Assembly (NCBI GenBank): GCA_033964015.1
Contig: JAWWUD010000216.1
Span: forward strand, 26,525-90,524
Source of the DNA: Scolanthus callimorphus
Taxonomy: Eukaryota; Cnidaria; Anthozoa; Actiniaria; Edwardsiidae
Direction of reading: 5' to 3'
DNA: 64,000 bases
Under the pieces are notes generated by a model. That model did not search any database. It was not told the DNA's origin and worked only from the letters and a program-made list of their open reading frames with translations. The position numbers and the translations under genes are program-made. Shown here piece by piece: positions 22,580-35,878 of the stretch; the first letter of the stretch is position 1, and each line of letters begins with the position of its first letter.

Positions 22580-23895
22580 TTACCGCCTGGAGACCCTATA
22601 GGACCTCTTGAGCTTGGAATACTCCGATAGAAGAGCTGCATCCAGATTCTCTCTTGGTACCCAGCCTGCCGAACTTTCCTCGTCTCTGGCACCCTTAACG
22701 AGGTACTCAAGCCCGTCGGCAGTTACCCTGTGAGCGAGTACGACCATTTCATCAGTGCTTCTTGTCGTGGAAACTACCCTTGGCCGTCCTCTACTTCCTG
22801 GTTCTGTTTCAGGGGTGTTCCTACTGGTGGGGGTAGTCGGCTTCAACCATTCAAGCAAGCTACTAGTTTCGCTGCAATCCGCTGATGGTATTGAAACTGC
22901 ACTTTTGCGGCAATACAGGGGAAGGCTTCCTGGACGTTGCTTGTAGATTTGCCGCACGGCTGCCACCTTAACTCCTCTTCCATAGGACCGACAGAACGCT
23001 CGCATCTCAGCCGCTTCTCTTTTCACTCTAGGCGTCTCTCTGATGTAGCTCACGTCGTCCTTCCTCTTTCTGTATTGTAGAGGGATTTGACAATCATCCC
23101 GATGTTCATAGCGTGTCTCTCGTCTGTTCAGCCTATACCCTAACCCCATCGCTGATTTCATAGCGCACTCTAGTGCGCTTCGAGACGAAAAATACTTAAA
23201 TTCAAGAGCCGATGGAATTATCTGATCCTTATTGTATATACCAAACATTCCCTCCGTTCGCAGGGTCGTCAGAGCGGTAAACTTAAATTTATCAAGATCT
23301 ACATCATGTTCCTCTAGAAATGCAGCCAGCCTTAACTTGCCTTCTAGTGAGATGGTAGCATTTTCCATGGTCTTACTTGCAGGCGTGCCGAACTTACCCA
23401 TACTGGCCGTCCTTGTGCCTGGGAGCCTTTCTACCACTTCAAACTGCCAATCCTGGAAATATCTTTTCCTGCGCTCAAGGGAGGCAATTCTGTCATTGAA
23501 CGACGATGACCTGGTGGCAATTTTGTGAGCATCCCCAAGCCGCTTCTCGACAAGACCGTAAGCCATGTGTCCATCTCGGACTATTTCCATCCACTTCTGG
23601 AATTCTGTAGTCGGTGTATATAGTCTCAATGTTGTATCGTCCCCAATCATACATGCTGAACTGCCAAGAGCACAAATGCTGTTGATACCACGCAGCTTTG
23701 TTGAAATAGCAGGACCGTCAGCAGTCGGATGTAATGGATGGATGTTAGTCCCTGCTAGCTGCTCCATTTCCGCAGTGATATGCCCAAGTGTCATGCTGTA
23801 TAAGACGTTGTCAGCTGATCCTAGGAACAGTGCTGGTCCATTAGAAGAGATCTCCACCGGAGAGATTCCACTTGGCATAGTTATACAAGTAAGAA
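22580..23895 (-). CDS. SAM/NHL gene, last propeller blades and chromo-like tail
   Basis: It continues one frame over from LFNINGRF into MPSGISPVEISSNGPALFLG. Contains FCRSYGRGVKVAAVRQIYKQ and PGSLPLYC, then HRVTADGLEYLVKGARDEES with SAGWVPRENLDAALL, the aromatic/W-x-P-x-x-NL pattern of a chromo domain. Stop at 22,580. The stretch 22,255-22,580 below it is AT-rich without recognised features. Confidence 0.78.
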
Positions 23896-26800
23896 CCTCC
23901 CGTTGATGTTGAATAGGACAACGCAGTGCTCCAGTGCATCGCAAACTGCGACAGCGTCTCGAGACTGTATATAGGTTATTCCGGCAGGTTCTTTAAAGCT
24001 GTGGTCAAGAGAACTACTGCTATAGTTATTTAGCTTTAGAACAACAACAGATTTCCGCTGACAGTCTGTAACCCAGACTTCGCGCCGATCTTCTAGAAGG
24101 ACTTCCTTGAATGGCCGGCCCATACGCACCGATGGTCTTGTGACTTTGCGACTTGAAATGAACAGTCTCCCGAGTCCTTTCTTATCGCAAATTAGTAAGC
24201 TTTGGGGTTTCTCTCTTACAAACACGACATCTGTAGGCGCCTCAAAGGCTCTGCTGAGAACTTCTACAACTGGAGGAGTACCGATGTTCGCTTCATATAC
24301 GAGACTGTTCTGGCCATCAGTCAAGAAAACACGGCACTCTTCGGTGATAAAACATGCCGTTAACTTACCAAACTGATCCCCTATTACTTTTCTCCTTCGA
24401 TTTCCTTCTTCTCCGTGGCGTATATTTGAAGCTATAGTCACCATGACTGGGCCAACATCCTCAATGGCTTTCTGCAGTCGCAGTGATGCGTGGGCCATAA
24501 AGGTTTCATTGGACATTCGATCTATTCGATCTAGTGCCTCTTGAGTGATCGCTTCCTTAAACGGTTGGCTTATAGTAGAGTCTGGGTGGGAACGGAGAAC
24601 TTTCACGATTTTGGTGGAAAAGGCCTCTCCATTCTTGATCTGCCAGTAAAGGTCATGTTCCGCCACAATGTTCTTGTCTGTGTGTGGGTCATCAGGAGAT
24701 GGAACAATCAGAATTTTCCCAGAAATCTCTTCTACAAGCTTTGACACTTCGATCTCCAAACAAAAACTCTCATCTAGCACCCGCAGAACTTTCTTCTGTT
24801 TTTCCAGGCAGTCGCTTGCTAGAGCACATACCAACACTCTTCTGCAAGTAATATCCTGCTCTATACACGAGAAGCAAGGCCTGGTCGTCGTTCTCCATTG
24901 CTCCGGTTTTAAACCCAGTTCCTCGCAATTTCCACACAACTGATGAGCAGCAATGCAGTCATCGCATATAAAGCAACAGTCCCCTACCTCGGCCTCAGAC
25001 GATTCTATGCGCTGAAGACAATGTTCGCATGTCTGCACAGAGGTGATTGCGGCGGACACTAGCTGCCACAGTTCTTCCCATGATCCTGTATCCTGAACAA
25101 GAAAATGACCCAGAGGAAGAGCTATCTTGCTGTCCAGGCTTTCCGCTATGAACTCAAGAGCCTCTTTTGCAAATGTCAAATGTTGCATTTTCTTTTTTCT
25201 GCTTTCCTCATCCAGGTTACTCAGTTCAAGCATAGCTTCATAAGCCATAGGACCGCTAGCTAAGCCAATGATGGAATGATGATGGCGACAATATTCGAGT
25301 GCTGGCTTTAACTTCACTCCATCGTACTGAAGACAGCATAAAATATGGTGGCGTTTGGCTTGGGAATAGACATGGCTTGATTACTGCTGAGACATTGAAG
25401 TAAGAGCCGTACTTGGGAAATAGAAATTCCGTCAGTAACAGAGTATGCTGGAGAATACCTTTGTAGAGTTCGTTTGCCTGGGATGAGTAAAAACTTTCCT
25501 TGAAAGCTGAACACAAGGTCATCACCTTGCTCTTTTTCTAGTTTAAACCATCACCAGACATGTGGTCTACAAAGTCATTTCCGAACTTTAGAAACCCTCG
25601 CAAGGCCCAAAAAAGGACTTCGGGTGCTTTCCCCATACTATGTGGCGATTGCTCTCCTTCTTACCAACTTCTATCATAAGATGGTGTATTTTGTGGAAAA
25701 AGTCATCCTCCGTCAATTTGCCTTCTCGATAAAGCTCAGCACATCCAATGATAATTTCCCTACCCGGGTGTTCTTCCGCACAATATATTCCCTTGTCTCT
25801 TACCGATTGCAGGATTTCTTCTTTCATGCTTATTGAAAGTGCAGGAATAGTGGCGTCACTTTTCCTGGCGCATAAGCGTCGAAAGGATACACGCACTGCA
25901 GGTTCGTTGAGAATATTTCTGCAACTATGGCACATGGAATCTCCTGTGAATGATAACCCAGTACATTGGATGCTTTGTATAGCGTTAGTGGGTTGTACAC
26001 CATCAAGTGTGATATTCGTCATTCCTGACTTTACTTTTAAATTACTATGTACAAGAAATTGCCGGGACTGCAATGATTCAACCATTAGATCTTCAGCCAT
26101 CCCATTATGTGCCCTCTTCAGTTCCGAAAATGAGCTTAAACAAGTCTTTGAGCCACAGATGAAACAGTGTCCTTTCTTGGCATTCTTTTTCCAAAGCTCT
26201 TCTGCATTTTCACCAATAGTTTTTGAGTAATTATACAAATCTTGTGTCGAGGCAGGATGTCGTTTACACCATAGGGTGAAAGACTTGAAGCAGTCGTCGA
26301 GTCCACACAATACGCATTTATTACCTGGATCATCACGGCGATTTCTAAGGAGAATATAGGGTGGCGTACAAGCTCCACTAGCCGTCCATAAACATTTCAG
26401 TTTGGCGTTGTAATTGTGCGCGCAAGGTACAGCTTCTTTCAGGTAGCCCTTAAATGTCGGAACGGCTAGTCAGAACATAATGCTGTCCGCAAAAGCAAAT
26501 TCTCCTTCTTGTACATCATCATAATCGTACTCTATTTCTGCGCCCTCTTTTTCGTCTTGTTTTCTCCTTCTTCCATCATCATTCATTTCCTCAACGTTTT
26601 CACTTTCGCTATTCTCTCTGCCATCATTAACTTCGTTGTCATCATCTTCTCTTTCGACATCCTCTCTGTCATCATAAACTGCGTCATTACCATCTGCAAT
26701 TTCGCCATCCTTTCTGTCATCACTTGCGTCGTCATCATCTTCACTTTCGCCGCCCTTTCTGTCATCATCACTTGCGTCGTCACCATCTTCACTTTCGCCG

Positions 26801-29800
26801 TCCTCTCCTTCATCATAAACTGCGTCATTACCATTTTCACTTTCGACATCCTTTCTGTCATCATGACTTGTGTCGTCACCATCCTCACTTTCGCCGTCCT
26901 TTCTGTCATCATCACTTGCGTCGTCATCATCTCCACTTTCGCCGCCCTTTATGTCATCATCACTTGCGTCGTTACCATCTTCACTTTCGCCGTCCTCTCT
27001 GTCATCATAAACTGCGTTGTCATCATATTCTCTTTCGACATTCTCTCTGCCAAAACCAACTGCATCAATGTTTGTGGCTTCATCACCTGCGCTGTCTCGT
27101 TCAGGTGCATTGCCGTCGCATTCTTGATTCTCTCTGCTTTCATCGGCTGTGTCATTAACATTTCCTTCCCCAACCTCTTCGCATTTCTTTACGTCCTCTT
27201 CTTCAGTTGCGTCATCCTTTGAGGCTTTGTCATCTTTCAGATAATACTTTCTTCTGTGAGACCTTTTTTTCATTTTTGAGCTGCAATGACATTTAATGCG
27301 CTTGTGGGAACAATGTAGACGTGATGCAGGATCCCTAGGAAATGAATATATGTAAATAAATATTGTGGACGTTGCAGGAGAAGCCATCAAAGAGCCATAA
27401 CAAGTAAATGGAGCCTGTAAGTTAACCGTACTCGCTTAGCAGTTCACTATTATTGGAAACAAGCACCTCCATTTCTGTTTCAGATCCATATCCGTATATA
27501 TTTATTTGTCTGAGGTACACATAAATTGATGAATGAACGTTTCTTGTGCTATCGTCATAGTTTGGAGGATCCACAACCGTTGATGTTGTAAGAGCACTTT
27601 CCGTTCATGCGTGGCATTTATTGTTTTTGCTTTTCAGTTCATTCGAGAGAAAGGGGTAAATTTATCTATGTTGCAAATCGGAGATCGGTGTATTTTTCAA
27701 TATACGATGGGTAGTATGGTTGAAGCAAACACATTACTTTATGCTGATCATTTTTACCCTTTATTTGTTTTACGTTGGGAGGCATCAGCCTTATTCTTGA
27801 CAGCAGGCATTGAAGGATTGGATCTAAGTGGCGTGGCTTTGTTTTTCTCTGATGCCCTTTGAGATAAAACATTCACACATTCAAGTAGTTAGTATTTAGC
27901 AAAATTAGAAAATGAATAAATCATTTCTCTCTGTTCTCTCTCACGAGTAAAATGATGCCAACATAACGTAACATAGCCCGGAATGTAACCGGACTTCAGT
28001 TTGCCTTGCGACTCCTTCCTGTATAAGAGGTGATTAGAAAATGTATCTGTAAAATGATTAGTACAGTTAGTACTTTACATTTTACCTTTTGGCTACTTTG
28101 CTCAGGAGGGGCTCGATTCTTCGTCGTTTGGCAGCAACACTCACACTTCTCAAAACAACATTAGGCTTTCTATGTGTAAAGAAGTGAATTACCGTTACTT
28201 TGCATTCTCAGTAAGGAGATCTTTATTTTGATTCTTGCCGATTCTCGCTGATTCTTAGCAGGATGCCCAGTATTATATATGGTAGCTGAGATTTTCATTT
28301 TTTGTCAGGGATAGGAAATTTTTTTTCTACACTTTCCAGACCTTGGGTTTTCTCTAAAATAGATTCCGTCAAAACTGATTAACACCTCATCAACTTTAGT
28401 ACAGTTTTAGTGCCTCGCTAGTGATTTCAATATCGCCGTACTTTTGAATTTCATGCACGCCTATTAACAAAGGTTAAAGCTCCTTTGCAGTGCCCATATA
28501 TAGATATGCATTTGTTTACCTTTTGGTTTCTTTGTTAGGGAGGGTCTCTAGGCTTGGTCGTTTCGCAGCACTCTCACTACCACCAGACGTTCTAAAGAAA
28601 ACAAAATGATAATTTATGGCTTGCGCATTAGGGACATAATGAAATGGTCCTTTGTTAGCCCGTTGACGTCAATTATGAGCACAAGTTCAGCCTTGAAGTA
28701 TTCTTAAAAGGCTAAGTCTACCGTCACCAGGGTCCATACGACTTATCGTCCGTTTGGCTTTCGATCACACGGATAGGTACGTATGACAGAACAGGACGAA
28801 GATATCGTACGGTTCCGTGTGAACCGTGTGTCTTAGGTACTGAAGGTAACACACACCTTTTCCGTTTTGGTTTCTTTGCTGGTGCGGCTATATCATCTCT
28901 CCTCTTCTCGTAGCCTTCCCTGCACCATCGTGCTAGCTGTAAGTCATTTGATGTGAGATCAAGTCCTTAAGAACAGGAAACATAACAATTCTGAATTATT
29001 TTTGAGTATTCTTTCATAAAGCAAATAAATTAGCTTTATTTTATAGATATGAATGATCATACCAGATGGGCCGCAGTGCCTATCAAGACGTAACCCTACT
29101 GGATAAGCAAGTCGAAGTTTCAAAAATGTGGGTCGTGCCATGCAACGATCCCAAATTATGATCAAACCTTTTTCAATGCATAGCTAATTTCTCACCATTT
29201 TCAGAAGCAAGTAGCCGTATGTGGTCCACACTGAATACATGCTTTTCGAGGGTCTCCGTTCGCATTACTTCTCTGCAGTGAAGCTGCATTTGCAGAGTGA
29301 ACACTGGATGGTCCACTCATCAACCACTTTCACGTGGCTGCTCCCGGGTATATGTTTTGGGAGAACAAGCTTCTTATTTCCAATTGAGATGTCCACAACT
29401 AGGCGTCTAACCCGACCTTTGAAGTGGCTCAAACGTTTGGCTTCATCGCCATTTCTAGGAATCAGAAGTCCTCTCCCTTCTATGCATTCCTTGCGTAGCC
29501 ACTTTCTGTACTCTTCTCCGCCATCAGTGACACGGGTCCCGCCAAACCCTTGCTTGAGGTATGGCGGCCTTCCTATGTACCTTGGATCTGGAAATGAAAT
29601 TTATAAAATCAAATTTTTATGCATGGGATCAAGTAATCTCCTGATGGAAATATTGACAGCTGCTCAAACAGAAGATTCACTACAACACTGTCAGACAACC
29701 AAATTTAGCACCATCATGGTAACGTGCTATGATTTCTATATATGTCTGAAATGTGTTTTAAACTGTTAAGTTGTCACTTTCGTCATAAAGACTCAACCAT

Positions 29801-32800
29801 TGTCCATACCTAATTTTGGAGTAGACGTTGACTGTGCTACACCTGGCTTTATTGGGACAAGGAATCTTCCAATTGGCCCCGGAATCTTCACAGTTTCTGT
29901 TTTCGTCTTTCCTTTTTGTTTATCAGCATCGATTTGCTTCCGAACCAGCTCTAGAATTCTATTTCTATCCCCTTTATATTTTCAAAGAAAAAAGGACAAT
30001 AAGCAATTGTGTGATTGCATAAAATATCCCACCACGGAAGGGTTTTAAGATTTGATCCCCCAACACACTCACCCCTCTAGAATTTTCGAATTTGAGTTTA
30101 TTGGAAAAATAAAGGCCAATTTCGACTTCCAATCAGTTGCGTGAGAGCTTAAGTTACACATCAAACGACTGGCAAATTGACGGCAAAGCAGCAAGGCATT
30201 TATAGTTTCTTTATGTCTAAAAAACCTTTCGAGCTCGATTGTGCTAAGAAACAGACAAAAAGAAACGCACCAGCTAAGTTTGCATTAAAAAAGCTGTAAA
30301 AAAGATAATATAGCTTACCGATTAAAAGTCAAAACGCTACGGAATCAATAATATTACGACTTTCCACTGCGGCATGGTCAAAATCCTTCTTAATGCACTA
30401 TATTTTCTTTTCAGAAACTTTCAGAGACAGAGCTGAAAGCTACACGCACTAGTTCATCATTTTCGGAGCTCAGTTTTCGATTTATGGCTGAGGTCACAGC
30501 GGTCTATGGATGTTTTGCCCTTATACAGCAATGTTTTTCGCGCGAAAATAAGTACCACGCTTGGCACAAATGCACCCGAAATCGACAGCATGTTTTGTGA
30601 CGGCTTTTCCCGAAGGACGCGCGCTTAAATGGGGAGACTGGGCTCTAATAAGAAGGATCGATTGACAACTATTTTTAGAACTTCCCAGAAGACCTCTCGA
30701 GCCTCACAGAGATTTGCAAAATGGCGGACTCGACAGAGGAAGGAGAGAGGAAGATTTTGATACCAAATATGACTAGCTTTTGCAGTAACCACCAAGTCTT
30801 TCGGCAATGTTGAAATGGTGAATATTGTGGAAATCGCATTTAGCCATTCGGCTTCAAATTCATGCCTATTTTTGGCTTCAAATAACTTTTTTGTTTCACC
30901 TGATGGAATGTAAACAGAACGATGAATACAAAGTGCAATGAACTCTCTAAAAGTTGTTCTTTTCAGTTTTTTGAATTCAGCTTCCATGAGAGCACATTTT
31001 AATATTTCGCGGACACTGCGTTGCCACTCGTCGCTTCGAAACGTACGCAATATCGTTGCTTTGTTTGGGAAGGAAGCGTGACTCTACGAGCTCTGGACTC
31101 ACAACAAAACATAGTTTGGACAAAACAAGGACGATTCTTATGGAGAAATAATAAGGTTTGACGTATAATATTCATTGCTTTGGTAATATTTCTTCAAATT
31201 ATAGAGAAGTGCGCATTTTTCAGGTGATATTATTGCTCTGTACGTGCAATCAGCTTTTTTAGAATCAGTCGGCGATTCTCATTCTAATGCATTGCAGCTT
31301 ATTAACCTTTTTAATGCCAGCAATCTAGAAATCAATGGCAATGAATAGAAAGTCAGAAAGTGGAAAATTGGTGGAAGAATGTAGTAAAACCAGGTCAAGG
31401 AAATATCTTAAATATTGATTGCCCAGTAAATCAATGGCAAAATTACTTTTGTTTTGTTTCCAGTCACCTGCTGGGGAAGGTCATCTTCCTGTCCTGTTCT
31501 CGTTTTGTTTTCAGAATGGGCTGTTCCATTTTAGATGTGTTACCCCCTATCGAGGAACCTGGAGCTTCCATACCCCCCCCCCCCCCCATATTTTCAGACG
31601 GGGGTGCTCGTCCTATCCCTTAGGGTATAAAATTGTCAGGTCTTGCTATCTCTTAGGGGTGTTTAAAATCAGCCCTATCCCTTAGGGGAGTCTCAGACCA
31701 TCCTTGCCCAGAAATATATTGCTACTGACACCAGAACCAATATTTACAAAGCAAACTTGATGAAAACCCTAAAAGACCTCAAATTGGCTTTTATTTGTTT
31801 TGACCTGCCAAATTTGCTATCTTTTAGGGGTAAATTTGCTGTTGGCCACACCCATTTTGCTATCCCTTAGGGTCAAAGTCAATTTTCCCGACAAGCACCC
31901 CCGGGCATAGGGGTCTGTGTTTCACCCTGGAATTTCAGCAAGGTCATTGTTTTTGACCCTTAATTTCCACAGGGACTTTCTTTTTGCCCACCTCCAATTT
32001 CCACAGGGTATTCCTTTGCAACTTTGGAATTTCCACAGGGAACACAAGAGAATGTGGTATTTACACAAAAGTTGCTTCAAATATCCACAGGGGTTGTGCA
32101 GAAGCCTAGAACTTTCACACGGATAGAGCATTTTTTCCTCGTTAGGGGGAGACAGAAATCATAAGAACAGCTCATTCTTATTTCCTTAGATATTTTTTTT
32201 GGAACAGCCCAATGATAGTGGTTTTACTTTCTTGTTATGAATTTGCAAAATCAAGAAATTTTCAGCATTGATGGTAAGAAAACCTTTCATGTTCATGACT
32301 ACCTGGACTTAATTGAGGGCAGCTAGTATGTCACTGACGGTACTCCTTCTATATGTGAATACAGAGAAGCTTTTTCTGCAATCAGAATTGTCTGGAGATT
32401 TCCTTGATTTTTTGGGGGTGTAATATTTTGTGTTATTTTTCACTGAAAAGCTATAATTTATTTTCATTCTTGTCTTCTTCTTGGAACTAGAAACCAGTTT
32501 TCCTTGGGAGGGGCTTCAAATCACAACTGTATGTGCTGCAAAAGTGACCAACATTCTCACGGTTGGACTAAAAATGTCAGTATGTTGGATAAACTTTTGT
32601 ATAATGGTATTCAGTTGGTGACTACAATTCCTCTTTTTAATACTTAAGTTTGGACCCTGTTACAGAGTGACACAACACTTCACTGTCATAGACTTACATG
32701 ATGGCAAGTGGTTAGAAAGTAACACTTAAGTGCTGATATGTACATTCTGTATTGTAGCATCAGTGATTAATTTTAGAGTTAGCTTGTAACCGTTGACATA

Positions 32801-35382
32801 GAAGCTTGTAAATTATTCCCACCTCTTATAAGCCAGTTGCCCATGGAGCTCTGCTGATTGATTAATATTTTTGCTATAAAAAATTAACTTTTATTCAATT
32901 TCAACTCTCAGCCTAAAAATACCCTATGCAAATTACATGTGGTGACAGATGCTTGTGAAGTTTTAAATTTTAATTTTTAAAAACATCCAAATAGCCATCA
33001 AGCTCAATTTTTATAAGATTCATATCTCAGGAAGGAAACCAAATTTGGACAAACCAAAGTTAGACAACATTTAAGGGGAGTGTAACAATGACATCACTGA
33101 TATCATCATTACATTATTTACATTTAATGAACATTTAGGTAACCAAAGAAAACATTGTCACCAAAGCAAATTTTGTCTAAGACAAAAGCTCTCAATCCAT
33201 TTATCTGATTATTTGTACCCTGTGCTCTGTATGGGTTGTCAATTATAAAATGTTTTGACTTTGATTTCTTAAGCTTCATGTCATTTTTTGTGTATATTAT
33301 TACCCCCCATGTTGTTTAGGAATTAGCCTTCCTCTTGTTTCACTGAAAGCATGTCTAAATTATTCAGCTATCACACTTTAGGCTTGTTTTCACAGTACCA
33401 CATTGTGCAACTGACAGGCAGGGGCGTAGCTATCAACACGCAAAGTATGCAGCTGCACACAAAAATTTGTTAAAGTAGTTTAATAAATTTATAATCAAAA
33501 TAAGTTGCATTTGACATGCATGTCAATGTTTCCTGTATTGCAAATTCTAGCGCAAATACTGACTGGTGGCAGCAGTGTGTTTTGTGAAAAACATTTTCTA
33601 GTAGCGTGTAGACTTTTGTGCAGGCAGTCCTGATACATGCCTACAGAGTTATTCCCTTAGTTCAGAGACTGATATCACAACATGCAGCTATGTTTGAGTT
33701 GTTCATAGAGGTAATTTAATCATGTTCCATAAAAATGATACCAGAAACATCTAGTAGTCATTTAGGTTATGTAAAACACTGTAGCAGTGTTAGTTTTACC
33801 AGAAAAAACAGAGGTATCATGGTCTTTTCCAATTTGTTATCCAAGTGCTACAGTTCTGTGTGTTCCAGGTTACTCTTTTCCTCTGTTAGTGATAAGTTTT
33901 ACCAGAAAAAGAAGAGGTATCATGGTCTTTTCCAATTTGTTATCCAAGTGCTACAGTTCTGTGTGTTCCAGGTTACTCTTTTCCTCTGTTAGTGATAAGT
34001 TTTACCAGAAAAAGAAGAGGTATCATGGTCTTTTCCAATTTGTTATCCAAGCTACAGTTCTGTGTGTTCCAGGTCACTCCCCCAACAATGATAATAATTC
34101 TTTTTTTCAAAAAGGAAAGAGTCTTCACAGAAACCAGAGTACAGAATGTCTTGCTCATTGCGTGAGAGTTAAAACACCGTCCAATGAACTACTGAAGATT
34201 CAATTTCCAATAATTGTTAGCATTCGCAGTCATCTGATAAACTTGCATTTCCATTCTCGCAGAAGTTATAGTTACAGTGCTTGCAATTATTAGTGAACAC
34301 ACAACACACAAGTTCGCCATCCCTTCGTACTTCCTCTGCCATTATTCATTTTCTTTCTCTTTTCACGCATTCTTCGAGAGTATTCTTCATGTTGGAAGTA
34401 CCAGATATATATATTTTTTCCTTTGGCAAGACCGGAAGATTCCTATCAGGAACGTAAATCCTCTGAAGAACATTTCACCTTCTTCTCCGTTTCCGCCATT
34501 TTGGATTAGCTGGGTGTTTTGATGCGTGCGACCGCTGGCCAGCTATGACTGTCATGCTTGCCTTATGCTGGCGATGCGGGGTGCATTTATGCCAACTGTG
34601 ACACGCTACTAGACAAAGTTGATTGGATTAAATTTCACTTAAAGGAAGGGGCTATCTCACAAACAACAAAGAATCCTAAATTATGCTTCACCTTAGCCTT
34701 GGAACAGGAAATCCATTTTGCATTATATATGGCATTCTTACGTAAGTTATACCTATCGCTATCAGATTTCCAACTTTGGAAACAGTTCAGCTTCGTGCTC
34801 ATCTAACCGTTGAATGGTTATTCAACAAACCTGGACGACTATTTTGCTCATTTCGTATGAATCTGACTGTATCTTACGTAAGAATGCCATATATAATGCT
34901 TCTCTGTATCAATGCACACGGCATGACATGACTCCAACAGGGGATTAAATACGGGAAATAAAACGCGATCCAGCTTTGACCAACACAGTGTTTCTAAACA
35001 CGAGCTGAGGAAAAGAAGCAACCTCAAGAAATTATTTTGTGCCTAAAAATTATAAAAACCTCGGCAAAACTTCTATGAACAGGAATAAAGTACTTTCTCA
35101 CATATAAAAGCCGAATTCTGTGTCCAGTTAATGACTGAGTAGGTCAAGGGTCAATACAACCATACCAGATTCATACTTGGGCAGAATACAAACAACATTT
35201 TGCGCGAAACACTACATTGTATTTCTCTCTCGATTTTTGTAGGAATTCGTGAAATTTCAAAGTTTTAAACTACTCTGTGTGTTAAATAGTATCACCAGCA
35301 TCAAGTTGGTGATTATGGGGAGAATTGAAAATTTGACTACGACACTTCCACGTACTTCCCCTAATAGCGAGGAACTACAACC

Positions 35383-35449
<67 letters not shown>

Positions 35450-35836
35450 TCTTCACATGTCGACCTGATAGGGGTGCTCGTCGTATTTTTTAGGGGTCAA
35501 AATCGAGTTTCAGGTATTTTTTTAGGGGGTATCGGAGAAAAATTGTGGCTTTCACTAATTAATGGTATTTTTTAGGGATACGCAAATGAATGAAAGGGTC
35601 ACAAACCCAGTAAAACGTTTTCTTTTTTTCTTGGTTCATTTTATAGCTCTAAAATAAGCTTGTTTTGAGATGAGAAACAATAAACAATAACAAAAAAGGT
35701 TTATTGTTGGTATTTTTTTAGGGGTCATTTTGTTTTATAAGGTATTTTTTAGGGGTTGGATTTTTTATGTCCTGGTATTTTTTAGGGTATATTTTCCGAT
35801 GTCCCGACGAGCACCCCTATCACTCTTACATGGGAG

Positions 35837-35878
<42 letters not shown>

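Noticed and set aside
26509..27222. Long plus-strand ORFs over the acidic domain (Ile/Val/Phe-rich and His-rich)
   Set aside because: They are complements of the GAY/GAR codon repeat on the minus strand; the acidic frame has a splice acceptor and in-phase neighbours.
29221..29769. 182-codon plus-strand ORF
   Set aside because: The opposite strand has a phased exon of the SAM/NHL gene (29,269-29,587); the plus frame is its shadow.
33735..34293. Plus-strand ORFs with repeated CYSSVCSRLLFSSVSDKFYQ
   Set aside because: Generated by the 103-bp tandem repeat.
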